A stretch of 64,000 bases of DNA from an uncultured Candidatus Entotheonella sp. GTDB lineage: Bacteria > Tectomicrobia > Entotheonellia > Entotheonellales > Entotheonellaceae. Of this stretch, positions 18,198-27,286 are shown piece after piece. The notes under the pieces were generated by a model that did not search any database, was not told where the DNA came from, and worked only from the letters and a program-made list of their open reading frames with translations. Location: assembly GCA_951828535.1 (NCBI GenBank), contig OX639990.1, positions 2,095,300 through 2,159,299 on the forward strand. Direction: 5' to 3'. Positions within the stretch are counted from its first letter, which is position 1. The number at the start of each line of letters is the position of its first letter. Made by a program: the position numbers and the translations under genes.

Positions 18198-19414
18198 CCC
18201 CTGGGTCGGGTTGCCACCCAAAAGCAGCCGATCACTCCGCACAGCGACACGCACGCCAGCGCAAACGCGAGGTCGTACGACCCCAGGCGGTCATACATGG
18301 CCCCACCGTACCAAGGGCCGAGAGCGCCGCCCAGGCCGTGCCCGATACTGATAAACCCAAAGATGGTGGCGAACGAACGACCCGGAAAGCGGTCCGCCGC
18401 AATAGCCGAGATAATGGGGCCGCGGGCGCCGTAACCCAAGCCGAAGCACACCGCATACAGATACAGCGGCCACATGACGGTGGTCCCGTCGAGCATGAGA
18501 AGCGCCAGGATGCCGAGTTGGGAAAAGATCACGCTCAGGGTCACGCCGCCGAAGCGCCCCAGCCGGTCGGAAAGCGCCCCGAAAAGCAGCCGGCCGCACG
18601 AGCTCATCACCCCCATGTAGCCCAGAACGCCCGCCGCCAGGACGCGGCTGAAGCCCAGGTCCGTCAGGTAGGCCACCTGGTGCACGGACACCGGAAAGAC
18701 GCCCAGCGGAATGAGCACCTGCGCCAGCCCCAAGGCCCAGAACTGCCGCGTGCGCAGGGCCTCGCGGACGGTCCAACTCGCTTCCCCGGACGGCGCGGCC
18801 TCGGGCTGAACGGTTAACTCGTCAGCGCCGTAGGGCTGCAAGCCGACGTCCTCGGGCCGGTTGCGCAGGGTCAGCAGCACCGTGAGGGCATACAGCGCGG
18901 TGATGCCGCCCAGGGCCACGAACGCATACCGCCAGCCCAGGCGCGACATGAGCGCCTGCGACAGCGGCCCCATGACCTTGACGCCCAGCCCCATGCCGGC
19001 GAACGCGAAGCCGATCATCGTGCCGCGGCGCTTGACGAACCAGCGCGACAGCAGCGCCGCGTGCGACACCTGCCCCGCCAGCCCGACCCCAAGGCCGACG
19101 ATGACGCCGAACAGCACGACCAAGTGCCACAATGTCTGCACCAAGCTGCACGCCGCTAAGCCCACCGCAATGGCGCCCAGGCCGCCGACCACCACGACGC
19201 GCGGACCCCAGCGGTCCGTCAGCATGCCGACAAGCGGCGACGACGCGGCCTGCATGACATTGCCCACCGAGAAGGCCATTGCCGCGCCGCCGCGGCTCCA
19301 GTCGAACGCCTCCAGCATGGCCACAAAGAACACGGCGTACGAAAACCACACGCCGAACACCAAGGCAGTGGTCACGAACGACTGCCCCATGATGAACCAG
19401 GCGTAGGCCGTCAT
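18194..19414 (-). CDS. MFS transporter, monocarboxylate/oxalate-formate antiporter-like
   Basis: A 406-residue, 12-helix major facilitator. Motif A is visible between helices 2 and 3 (GMLTDRWGPRVVVVGG) and its repeat after helix 8 (GALSDRLGRFGG). The loop VSHAALLSRWFVKRRGTMIG is typical of the OFA/monocarboxylate branch. The substrate may be an organic acid anion, by family only. It is transcribed alone, divergent from the aminotransferase operon. Confidence 0.88.
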   Translation of the reverse strand: MTAYAWFIMGQSFVTTALVFGVWFSYAVFFVAMLEAFDWSRGGAAMAFSVGNVMQAASSPLVGMLTDRWGPRVVVVGGLGAIAVGLAACSLVQTLWHLVVLFGVIVGLGVGLAGQVSHAALLSRWFVKRRGTMIGFAFAGMGLGVKVMGPLSQALMSRLGWRYAFVALGGITALYALTVLLTLRNRPEDVGLQPYGADELTVQPEAAPSGEASWTVREALRTRQFWALGLAQVLIPLGVFPVSVHQVAYLTDLGFSRVLAAGVLGYMGVMSSCGRLLFGALSDRLGRFGGVTLSVIFSQLGILALLMLDGTTVMWPLYLYAVCFGLGYGARGPIISAIAADRFPGRSFATIFGFISIGHGLGGALGPWYGGAMYDRLGSYDLAFALACVSLCGVIGCFWVATRPRG

Positions 19415-19448
19415 TGGTCCCTTTTCAAAGCTTGCTAGCCAGAGGGTG

Positions 19449-19479
19449 TTGACACGCGGGCAGCCTGTCCGGCTACAAT
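19449..19479 (+). promoter_or_regulatory. Candidate promoter for the aminotransferase operon
   Basis: TTGACA (19449-19454) and TACAAT (19474-19479) are separated by 19 bases, slightly longer than ideal. They lie about 87 bases before the aminotransferase ATG and read away from the MFS gene. Confidence 0.45.
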
Positions 19480-19565
19480 AACCGCGCTCAACGATGGGAT
19501 GCGGTGTCAGAGCCTGCGAGTCACAGGCTGATTACGGACCAACGAGGCCAACCTCAGGGAGATGC

Positions 19566-20900
19566 ATGAGCCAGCGATCGTTCCTCACCAACTTTGCCCG
19601 CGAGAACCTCGAAACGCTGAACCTCCGTCGCTTCTTCGGCGATTACCGCGCCTTCTCGTTCGACCCCGAAAGCTTCCACCTCGGCATTGGCGAAATTGCG
19701 CAGATCACCGACGACGAAACCTGGCAGGGCATCATACACGGATTTTACGGCGACCCGCGGCTGGTATCGCGCGCCACCATGTATTCCGGCACGCGGGGCG
19801 AGCTGGACGCCAATCAGGCGATGGCCGAGCATGTCGGCGGGTTGCTCGGACGGCCCGAGTTGAGCGAGCAGCACGTGGTGCCGTACGACGGCGGCCACAA
19901 CGCCATCAGCGGCATTGTGCGGGCCTGCGTGGCGCCGCTGGGGTCGGCCAGGGACGAGCGCCAATACGTGCTGGTGCCGACACCCTGCTACCCGTATTTC
20001 CCCACTATCGTCACGGCGCATGCCGGTGTCATGGCGTACACCGCTTATTCGGCGGAAGAGTTGGTGTCGAGCATCGAGGCGCTGGTGAACCCGCAGGTCG
20101 GGGTGGTTCTGATCAACGCGCCGCACAATCCCACCGGCTACGTCCTGAGCGCCGAGCAGGTGGCGCGCATCAACCGCGCGGTGGCGCCTTACGACTGCGT
20201 TCTGGCCGTCGACATGGTGTACGCCCTGCACGCCCTCGAGCCGCAGGCCATCCAGGCCCTCGGCGGCCTCGATCCCGATCGCACCATCTACATCGACAGC
20301 TTCTCCAAGAAGTTCGGGCTGCCGGGTTACCGGCTGGGCTTTGCACTGTGCGCGAATACCAAGCTGATCGAGGCGCTGCGCATGCTCAAGGCCGCCGAAT
20401 CGATCTCTACCAGCAACGTCAAACTGCTGTTCGCGGCGCATCTGCTGCAGCATCACATGGCGTTGGCCGAGACGACGGCCTTGGAGATTCGGCGGCGCCA
20501 CGAGGTATTTCGCGCCGCCGTGGAGGGCATTGAGGAGTACGGTATCGAGATGCCGCCGCTGAGCCGTAGCGCGAACGCCTTCTACCTGCCGCTTTACGTA
20601 GAACGGCTGCTGGATCGCACCGGGCTGAGCGCGGACGAGTTTGCGGCGCGCTGCTATGATGCGTATGGTGTCGTCGTGGTGCCCGGCACCCGCATGTACC
20701 CGCCAATCGACCTGCCGCACGGCGAATTGACGATGGACAACGGCACGCCGCGCGTCAGCACGCCCGGACCGGTCATTTATGCCCCCGGATTTGCCGCCGC
20801 CAAACGCCCCTTCGTGCGCGTCTCGTTCGGTGTCGAACACCGGGTCGGCGAGGCGGCCGAGCGGTTCATGCAAGCCTGCGCCGAAACCTTCGCCCTGTAG
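19566..20900 (+). CDS. PLP-dependent aminotransferase, class I/II
   Basis: A 444-residue fold-type I aminotransferase. The Schiff-base lysine is predicted at Lys248 in SFSKKFGLPGYRLGF, the Asn-Pro loop is INAPHNPTGYVL, and an Arg for the substrate carboxylate is in RVSFG near the end. It would interconvert an amino acid and a 2-oxo acid; the substrate is not clear. An in-frame extension to 19494 is open, but this ATG has GGGAG in front. It is followed at short distance by the HAD phosphatase and acpS genes, likely one operon. Confidence 0.88.
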   Translation: MSQRSFLTNFARENLETLNLRRFFGDYRAFSFDPESFHLGIGEIAQITDDETWQGIIHGFYGDPRLVSRATMYSGTRGELDANQAMAEHVGGLLGRPELSEQHVVPYDGGHNAISGIVRACVAPLGSARDERQYVLVPTPCYPYFPTIVTAHAGVMAYTAYSAEELVSSIEALVNPQVGVVLINAPHNPTGYVLSAEQVARINRAVAPYDCVLAVDMVYALHALEPQAIQALGGLDPDRTIYIDSFSKKFGLPGYRLGFALCANTKLIEALRMLKAAESISTSNVKLLFAAHLLQHHMALAETTALEIRRRHEVFRAAVEGIEEYGIEMPPLSRSANAFYLPLYVERLLDRTGLSADEFAARCYDAYGVVVVPGTRMYPPIDLPHGELTMDNGTPRVSTPGPVIYAPGFAAAKRPFVRVSFGVEHRVGEAAERFMQACAETFAL

Positions 20901-20911
20901 GCCCGCCCACC

Positions 20912-21748
20912 ATGCCCTACCGCCTACTCGCCCTGGATGTCGACGGCACCCTGCTCGATCCCGACGGTGAACTGCGGGACACCGTGCGGCAGGCGATCAC
21001 GGCCGCCCAGCAGACCGGTCTGCGGGTCATCCTGTGCACCGGCCGGCGCTTTCGCTCGACGCGCCCGTTGGCGCAGGAACTGGGGCTCGATGGCCCCGTC
21101 GTGGTGCACAACGGTGCTCTCGTAAAGGACGTCGCGTCAGCCGAAACACTGCACTGCCACCCCTTGCCGGAGACGCTCTGCCGGCGCGGCCTGGCGGTGC
21201 TGCGGCAACTGGCGCCGCCGCTGATCTACATCGACGCCTTCCACCAAGAAGTCGATATCCTCACCGAACCTATGGAGCAGTTGCACCCCTTTCAGCGCGA
21301 GTACCTCCAGGACAACCTGCCCTACTGCCGCTTCGTGGATGACCTTGGCGCCGCCTGCCTGAGCGGGGTCGTCATGCTCAGCGTCATGGCCGAAGCCGAC
21401 CGCCTGGAGGCCCTGCGTCCGACGGTGGAAGACGCGCTCGCCGGCCAGGGGCATACCAAGATGATCCTGAACAAGAATTACCGAGGGCACATCCTGGAGG
21501 TCCTGCCGGCAACGGTTTCCAAATGGCAGGCGCTGGAACGCCTGATGGCAGCGGAGGGATTGACCGCCGCCGACGTCATGGCCATCGGCGATGACTACAA
21601 CGACCTGGAAATGATCCGCGGCGCCGGCCTCGGCATCGCCATGGGCAACGCCGTCGACGCCGTCCGCGCTGCCGCCGGGTACGTCACCGGCAGCAACGCC
21701 GACGACGGCCTCGTGCAAGCCCTCGAACGCTTCGTCCTGCAGCGCTGA
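20912..21748 (+). CDS. HAD-superfamily hydrolase, Cof type
   Basis: A 278-residue phosphatase. Motif I is LDVDGTLLD at the N-terminus (nucleophile Asp9), motif II is in LCTGR, and motif IV is GDDYNDLEMI with the conserved GIAMGNAVDAV tail. The large central cap domain is of the C2 type found in Cof/YbiV proteins, which act on sugar phosphates or flavin nucleotides. It starts 12 bases after the aminotransferase stop. Confidence 0.92.
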   Translation: MPYRLLALDVDGTLLDPDGELRDTVRQAITAAQQTGLRVILCTGRRFRSTRPLAQELGLDGPVVVHNGALVKDVASAETLHCHPLPETLCRRGLAVLRQLAPPLIYIDAFHQEVDILTEPMEQLHPFQREYLQDNLPYCRFVDDLGAACLSGVVMLSVMAEADRLEALRPTVEDALAGQGHTKMILNKNYRGHILEVLPATVSKWQALERLMAAEGLTAADVMAIGDDYNDLEMIRGAGLGIAMGNAVDAVRAAAGYVTGSNADDGLVQALERFVLQR

Positions 21749-21757
21749 GACCCCGCC

Positions 21758-22135
21758 ATGATTTACGGCATCGGCGTCGACCTGGTCGAAATCGACCGTA
21801 TGGAACGCGCCATCATCCGCAGTGGCCCGCGTCTCGTTGAACGCCTCTACACCGCTGACGAACGCGCCTACTGCAACGCCAAACGTCTCCCCTACCCCTG
21901 CTTCGCCGCCCGTTTCGCCTGCAAGGAAGCCTTCCTCAAAGCCCTCGGCACCGGGCTCCGCAAGCACATGCGCTGGCGCGACATCGAAGTCCGTCGCGAC
22001 CCCCTCGGCAAACCCTTTTTGCAGCTCCACGGCTACCTGCAGGAACGCTGCGCCGACGCTGGTATCCGGCACATCCACCTGTCGCTGTCGCACAGCGCCG
22101 GGCACGCCATCGCCCAGGTGGTGCTGGAGTGCTGA
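21758..22135 (+). CDS. acpS: Holo-[acyl-carrier-protein] synthase
   Basis: A 125-residue enzyme that moves 4'-phosphopantetheine from CoA to the serine of acyl carrier protein. Both magnesium-binding motifs are present: GIGVDLVEIDR (Asp8) and RFACKEAFLKALG (Glu57). Length is normal for the family. It lies 9 bases downstream of the HAD gene and is followed by a palindromic repeat. Confidence 0.96.
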   Translation: MIYGIGVDLVEIDRMERAIIRSGPRLVERLYTADERAYCNAKRLPYPCFAARFACKEAFLKALGTGLRKHMRWRDIEVRRDPLGKPFLQLHGYLQERCADAGIRHIHLSLSHSAGHAIAQVVLEC

Positions 22136-22146
22136 GCGGGTTTTTA

Positions 22147-22185
22147 CTCCCTCTCCCTCGAAGGGAGAGGGCTGGGGTGAGGGGG
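22147..22185 (+). repeat. CCCTCTCCC palindromic repeat
   Basis: CCCTCTCCC (22149-22157) pairs with GGGAGAGGG (22163-22171) around a 5-base loop and is followed by CTGGGGTGAGGG. The same unit, in the other orientation, lies inside ispG at 41655-41691. Between acpS and the convergent SDR gene it may also work as a transcription end. Confidence 0.7.
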
Positions 22186-22241
22186 AAGTGCCGGATTACA
22201 AGCCGTCTTGCTCCGAACGTGCTCTGATCCGACCTACACGA

Positions 22242-23009
22242 CTACTGCTCTTCGTAGTGCCACATCAGGCCGCCGTCCACGAAATACGTTGAGCCCGTGA
22301 CGTACGCAGCGTCATCGGAAGCCAAGAAGACGGCGACACCCGCGACGTCTCCCGGCTGGCCGAGGCGAGCGAGGGGGATCTGCGTCAGCAGAGCGTTGAG
22401 CTTGGCGGGATCGTTCAGCAGCTTCGTGTTGATGGGCGTTTCGATGGCGCCGGGGGCGATGGCATTGACGGTGATGCCGAACTGGCCGAGCTCGACCGCC
22501 AAGTTGCGGGTCAGCATTTTCAGTCCGCCCTTGCTGGCGCAGTAGGCGGCGAAGTTGGGAAAGGGCAGCTCCTCGTGCACGGAACTGATGTTGATAATCC
22601 TGACCGGCCGATTGGTCTGCCGGGCGTGATTCACCATCGCCTGGGTAGTGAAGAAAACACCCTTGAGATTGACGTTCAACACGCGGTCGTAATCCGCCTC
22701 GGTCACCTCCCAAAACGGCGCGTGGGCTTCGACCCCGGCGTTGTTCACCAGAATATCGAGCTCGCCGAAGTGGTCGACAGCGGCCTCGATGAGGTGCCGC
22801 ACCCCGGCGGTGCTCGACATGTCGGCCTGCACAACCAAGCCCCGCCGCCCGGCCGCCTCCACCGCGGCGAGGACCTCTTGGGCACCGCCCGGACTGCGGT
22901 TGTAGTTGATCACCACGTCCGCCCCCTCGCGGGCAAAACGCTCCGCAATACCTCGCCCGATGCCCTGGCTGCTGCCCGTCACCACGGCTACTTTCCCCGA
23001 CAATCGCAT
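22242..23009 (-). CDS. Short-chain dehydrogenase/reductase, glucose 1-dehydrogenase-like
   Basis: A 255-residue classical SDR. The NAD(P)-binding motif is VVTGSSQGIGRGIAE, NNAG is present in LVNNAGVEAH, and the catalytic set is Ser in INISSVHE with Tyr and Lys in YCASKGG. The C-terminus (YVTGSTYFVDGGLMW) is typical. An open frame runs 16 codons further upstream, but an AGGAGG ribosome site sits just before the chosen ATG. The true substrate (sugar, hydroxyacid or other alcohol) is not known. Confidence 0.9.
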   Translation of the reverse strand: MRLSGKVAVVTGSSQGIGRGIAERFAREGADVVINYNRSPGGAQEVLAAVEAAGRRGLVVQADMSSTAGVRHLIEAAVDHFGELDILVNNAGVEAHAPFWEVTEADYDRVLNVNLKGVFFTTQAMVNHARQTNRPVRIINISSVHEELPFPNFAAYCASKGGLKMLTRNLAVELGQFGITVNAIAPGAIETPINTKLLNDPAKLNALLTQIPLARLGQPGDVAGVAVFLASDDAAYVTGSTYFVDGGLMWHYEEQ

Positions 23010-23155
23010 GACCGTTCCTCCTGTTGATATTTGCCCCTTGCGTGCTGGTTGACGCACCCTACCTTACTTGACTTTCGGCATACCCTTCAAGAGAATGGCC
23101 GGGGTTGCCGGAGGCGCCGCATCGGATGATTCGCAGGGCTCGGAGGAGGGCAGAC

Positions 23156-24409
23156 ATGGACGTGGGACAAGGGCGCTTGGGCATCCTGGTGGGGGGCGGT
23201 CCGGCACCGGGCATCAACAGCGCCATCAGCGCGGCAGCCATCGCGGCGATCAACGCCGGCCTCGAAGTCGTCGGCATTTATGACGGTTTTTCGCACCTCA
23301 TGCAGGGCCGCGCGGACAGGGTGACGCCGCTGCGCCTCGCCGACGTGTCGCGCATCCACGTGCAGGGCGGCGCCATTCTGCGGACCTCGCGCGCCAACCC
23401 GACCCGCAAGGCGGCCGACCTGCAGCGTACGGTGGCCACCCTGAAGGAGCTCGGTATCACCCGCCTGGTGACCATTGGCGGCGACGATACGGCGTTCAGT
23501 GCCCTGGAGGTGGCTCGAGCGGCTGGCGGCACGATCAGGTCGGTACACATCCCCAAGACCATCGACAACGACCTGCCGCTGCCGGACGGCGCGCCCACCT
23601 TCGGATACGAGACCGCGCGCGACCTCGGCACCCGCCTGGCCCTGAATCTCCTCGAAGACGCCCGCACGACCAACCGCTGGTACATCGTCAGCGCCATGGG
23701 CCGCAACGCCGGTCATCTGGCGCTGGGCATCGGGCGGGCGACGGGCGCGACGCTGACGATCATCGCCGAGGAATTCGCGTCGGAGAACATCGACATCGAC
23801 GTGGTATGCGACATCGTCGAAGGCGCCATGCTGAAGCAGCGGGTCAACGGCCAGGAATATGGCTTGGCGGTGCTGGCCGAGGGCATCGCCGAGAAGATTC
23901 CCGCCGAAACCCTGGCGCAACTACCGGGTGTGGAGATCGCCCACGATCAGCACGGCCATTTGCGACTCGAAGAAATTCCGCTCGAAAAGGTGGTGAAACG
24001 CGAAATCCTACGCCGCTTCGCCGAGCGCGGTGAAAAGCTGGCCATCGTCGACCGCACGATCGGTTACGAGCTGCGCTCCGCCGCCCCGGTTCCGTTCGAC
24101 ATCGACTACACCCGCACCCTGGGCTACGGCGCCGTCAAGTTCCTGCTGTCGGACGCCAACGCCGGTATGGTCTGCCTGCGGGACGGCCGCATCGACTTGC
24201 TGCCCTTCGACGAGATGCGCGACCCCGCCACCGGCCGCACCCGCGTCCGCTTGGTGGACATCAGCAGCGAAGGCTATCAGGTGGCACGCCACTACATGAC
24301 GCGGCTGGAAAAGGCCGACCTGCAGCAGCCGGACGTACTCGACAAGCTGGCCGCCGCCGCGGCCACGTCCTCGCAGGACTTCGCCCGCCGGTTTGCGCAT
24401 GTTGTCTGA
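23156..24409 (+). CDS. pfp: 6-phosphofructokinase, diphosphate-dependent type by signature
   Basis: A 417-residue member of the PFK superfamily that phosphorylates fructose 6-phosphate. Two residues set the phosphoryl donor in this family: here the motifs are GGDD (Asp110-Asp111) and PKTIDND (Lys134), the PPi-type combination, where ATP enzymes have GGDG and PGTIDND. The glycine-rich start GGGPAPGINS is complete. I infer a reversible, PPi-using enzyme. The ATG has GGAGGAGGG directly upstream. It is divergent from the SDR gene and 96 bases before the TPP enzyme gene. Confidence 0.85.
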   Translation: MDVGQGRLGILVGGGPAPGINSAISAAAIAAINAGLEVVGIYDGFSHLMQGRADRVTPLRLADVSRIHVQGGAILRTSRANPTRKAADLQRTVATLKELGITRLVTIGGDDTAFSALEVARAAGGTIRSVHIPKTIDNDLPLPDGAPTFGYETARDLGTRLALNLLEDARTTNRWYIVSAMGRNAGHLALGIGRATGATLTIIAEEFASENIDIDVVCDIVEGAMLKQRVNGQEYGLAVLAEGIAEKIPAETLAQLPGVEIAHDQHGHLRLEEIPLEKVVKREILRRFAERGEKLAIVDRTIGYELRSAAPVPFDIDYTRTLGYGAVKFLLSDANAGMVCLRDGRIDLLPFDEMRDPATGRTRVRLVDISSEGYQVARHYMTRLEKADLQQPDVLDKLAAAAATSSQDFARRFAHVV

Positions 24410-24505
24410 ACCTTCTGCAAGCTTCTTTTGGACGCCTGCTTCCGGCGTGGCGGAGCACTTTCTGACACATCTTCGCAAGAATTCCTTACCAACAGGAGTA
24501 ATACC

Positions 24506-26155
24506 ATGACCGAAATCAGCGGCGGACATCTGGTCGCCCGCGCCTTGAAGGCCGAGGGAGTGGAGGCCATTTTTACCCTCTGCGGCGGCCATATCATCGA
24601 CATTTACGACGGCTGCCTGGATGAAGGCATCCGCATTATCGACGTGCGGCACGAACAGGCGGCGGCGCACGCCGCCGACGCCTGGACGCGCGTCACCGGC
24701 AAGCCGGGCGTGGCGGTGGTGACCGCCGGGCCGGGAACGACGGACACGGTGACGGGCGTGGCCAACGCCTTTCGTGCCCAGACGCCGATGCTGGTCATCG
24801 GCGGCCAGGGCGCCTTCACGCAGATGCACATGGGCTCGCTGCAAGAGCTCGATCACGTCTCCATCATGAAGCCCATCACCAAGTTCGCCTCCACGGTACC
24901 GCACACCGATCGCATCCCCGAACTGATGAGCATGGCCTTCCGGGAAGCCTTTAACGGCCGCCCAGGGCCGGTTTTCCTCGAAATGCCGCGTGACGTGCTG
25001 GACGCCAAGGTCGACGCCGACCGCGTGCGCATGCCCAGCAACTACCGTTCCACCTACAAGGTGCACGGCGACCCCAACGCCATCGCCATGGCCGCCGACT
25101 GGTTTCGCAACGCCGAGCGTCCGGCGGTGCTGGCCGGCAGCCAGGTGCAGTTCTGCCGCGGCGCTGCGGAGTTGGCGCAGTTGGCCGAGCAGGCGCGGCT
25201 GCCGATCTACGTCAACGGCGCGGCGCGCGGCGCCCTGCCGCCGACCCACCCCAACCTCTTCGTCACCTCGCGCCGCCGGGCGCTCAAGGAAGCCGACGTC
25301 ATCATGATCATCGGCACCCCGTTCGACTTCCGCCTCGGCTACGGCCAACGCCTCAACCCGGACGCCAAAGTCATCCAGGTCGATCTGGACTACGGCGAGC
25401 TCGGTCATAACCGCGACGTGTCGCTGGGCATCTGCGGCGACGCCGCGGCGGTGATCGCGCAACTGACCGACGCCATCGCGCCGGGCCACAGCAACTCGGA
25501 CAACTGGCTGCGCACCCTGCGCGAGAATGAAGAGAAGCGCGCCAGCCAGGCGGCCCTCGGACTCAACTCCGATCAGGTGCCGATCCACCCGCTGCGGCTG
25601 TGCAAGGAGATCAACGACTTCCTCACCGAGGACACCGTGTTCATCGGCGACGGCGGCGACATCGTCACCATGTCGGCGTCGGTCATCCGTACCCACAAGC
25701 CCGGGCACTGGCTCGATCCCGGGCCGCTCGGCACCCTGGGGGTCGGCGCGCCGTTCGCCATCGCCGCCAAGGCCGCCATGCCGGAAAAGGACATCTTCGT
25801 GCTGTTCGGCGACGGCGCCTTCGGGCTCACCGGCTTCGACATCGACACCGCAGTGCGCTTCGACCTGCCGTTCGTCAGCGTCGTGGGCAACAACGCCGGC
25901 TGGAACCAGATCCGCTACGGCCAGCTCGCCAAGTACGGCGAGCAAAAGGGCGACGTGGCCAACAAGCTGTCCGCCACGCGCTACGACGTGATCGTCGAGG
26001 CCATGGGCGGCTACGGCGAATGCGTCACCGAGCCCGGCGACATCCGCCCGGCCATGGAGCGGGCGCGCGCCTCGGGCAAGCCGTCGTGCGTCAACGTCAT
26101 CCTTGACCCGGACATCTACAGCAGCGGTACGATGAACCAGACCATGTACAAGTAG
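24506..26155 (+). CDS. Thiamine pyrophosphate-dependent enzyme, acetolactate synthase / oxalyl-CoA decarboxylase-like
   Basis: A 549-residue enzyme with the three-domain layout of the POX/acetohydroxyacid synthase family. The N-terminal pyrimidine-binding domain carries the catalytic Glu50 (VRHEQAAAHAADAW), the middle domain is Rossmann-like, and the C-terminal domain carries the TPP-Mg motif from GDGAFG (435-440) to Asn462-Asn463. The family makes or breaks carbon-carbon bonds next to a carbonyl; members include acetolactate synthase, oxalyl-CoA decarboxylase and 2-hydroxyacyl-CoA lyase. It leads an operon with an unknown protein and a UGSC selenoprotein, so ordinary branched-chain amino acid synthesis is unlikely. 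An AGGAG site precedes the ATG. Confidence 0.88.
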   Translation: MTEISGGHLVARALKAEGVEAIFTLCGGHIIDIYDGCLDEGIRIIDVRHEQAAAHAADAWTRVTGKPGVAVVTAGPGTTDTVTGVANAFRAQTPMLVIGGQGAFTQMHMGSLQELDHVSIMKPITKFASTVPHTDRIPELMSMAFREAFNGRPGPVFLEMPRDVLDAKVDADRVRMPSNYRSTYKVHGDPNAIAMAADWFRNAERPAVLAGSQVQFCRGAAELAQLAEQARLPIYVNGAARGALPPTHPNLFVTSRRRALKEADVIMIIGTPFDFRLGYGQRLNPDAKVIQVDLDYGELGHNRDVSLGICGDAAAVIAQLTDAIAPGHSNSDNWLRTLRENEEKRASQAALGLNSDQVPIHPLRLCKEINDFLTEDTVFIGDGGDIVTMSASVIRTHKPGHWLDPGPLGTLGVGAPFAIAAKAAMPEKDIFVLFGDGAFGLTGFDIDTAVRFDLPFVSVVGNNAGWNQIRYGQLAKYGEQKGDVANKLSATRYDVIVEAMGGYGECVTEPGDIRPAMERARASGKPSCVNVILDPDIYSSGTMNQTMYK

Positions 26156-26174
26156 AACGGGAGGGAAGCCAAGC

Positions 26175-27257
26175 ATGGCAGAACCCGTTGAAGGGCGCGG
26201 CTATGACGTGAACGAGGACATCGACGCCATCGAGTTCTATTTCGAGCGCGGTGTCACCGACGGGTTGCCGGTGGTGCCGCCCACCGAGACGCGAGTGGCG
26301 CGCATGCTGGCCGTCACGGCGCGGCCGGCCGACGAGGTGATCGCCCTGGTGCCGCCGAATTACGGCGCCGCGACGCTTGAGAAGATCGCCATCAACGCCG
26401 TGATGGCGGGCTGCAAGCCGGATTACCTGCCGGTGGTCGTGGCCGGGGTGCAGGCCATGTGCGCCGAGCAGGTCAGCCTGCACGGGGTGCAGGGCACGAC
26501 GCACACCGCCACGCCGCTGTTCATCGTCAACGGCCCGGTGCGACAGCAGCTCGACATCAACTGCGCCACCGGCGTGTTCGGCTCCGGCTGGCGCGCCAAC
26601 GCCACGATCGGCCGCGCCCTGCGGCTGATCATGACCAATCTGGGCGGCGCCCGGCCCGGCGAGATCGACAAGTCCGCCATGGGGCATCCGGGCAAGTACA
26701 CCTTCCTCATCGGCGAGTACGAGGAGGCAAGCCCCTGGGAGCCGCTGCACGTCGAAAAGGGCTACCGGCCCGACCAGAGCGCCGTCAGCGTGTATTGCTG
26801 CGACGCCCCGCAATGCATCAGCAACCACGGCAGCCGCACCGCCGAAGGCATCCTGACTACCATTGCGGCCAGCATGGCGGTGGGCTGGCAACACAAGGCG
26901 TATCTCAACGACAACTGCGCGCTGGTGATTGGGCCGGAACACGCCAAGACCATCGGCGACGACGGCCTGAGCAAACAGGACGTCAAGCGCTTTCTGTACG
27001 AGCAGATGCAGCGGCCGCTGGGCGAGTTGCTGCCCGGCCCGGACGGCGCCGAGGGCGTGTCACGCCAGATCACCTCGCCGGAGCGAATTCCGGAGGGGCT
27101 AGACCTGCGGGACGGCACCACGCTGATTCCCAAGATCACCTCGCCGGACGGCATTACGGTGGTGGTCGCCGGCGGCACCGCCGGACGATTTTCGATTCAC
27201 CTGTCGGGCTGGGGCGCTGGCAGTCGCCTGGCCACGGCGCCGATCGAGTTTGACTGA
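26175..27257 (+). CDS. Conserved protein encoded next to the UGSC selenoprotein
   Basis: I do not recognise a named family for this 360-residue protein. It begins with an acidic segment (FYFERGVTDGLPVVPPTE), then a Gly- and Ala-rich alpha/beta core. Several cysteines stand out: AGCKPDY, LDINCATG and YCCDAPQCISNHGS, the last being a closely spaced group. No signal peptide or membrane span is seen. It starts 19 bases after the TPP gene and ends 29 bases before the selenoprotein, so the three are almost surely cotranscribed. I infer a role in the same pathway, perhaps as a redox or substrate-binding partner. Confidence 0.75.
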   Translation: MAEPVEGRGYDVNEDIDAIEFYFERGVTDGLPVVPPTETRVARMLAVTARPADEVIALVPPNYGAATLEKIAINAVMAGCKPDYLPVVVAGVQAMCAEQVSLHGVQGTTHTATPLFIVNGPVRQQLDINCATGVFGSGWRANATIGRALRLIMTNLGGARPGEIDKSAMGHPGKYTFLIGEYEEASPWEPLHVEKGYRPDQSAVSVYCCDAPQCISNHGSRTAEGILTTIAASMAVGWQHKAYLNDNCALVIGPEHAKTIGDDGLSKQDVKRFLYEQMQRPLGELLPGPDGAEGVSRQITSPERIPEGLDLRDGTTLIPKITSPDGITVVVAGGTAGRFSIHLSGWGAGSRLATAPIEFD

Positions 27258-27286
27258 ACCCGCATACCCCAAAAAAGGAGAAAGCG

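Noticed and set aside
24008-26176. A 722-codon open frame on the minus strand
   Set aside because: It lies antisense to PFK and the TPP enzyme gene; high-GC codon bias leaves this frame open, and its translation is low-complexity with no family signal.
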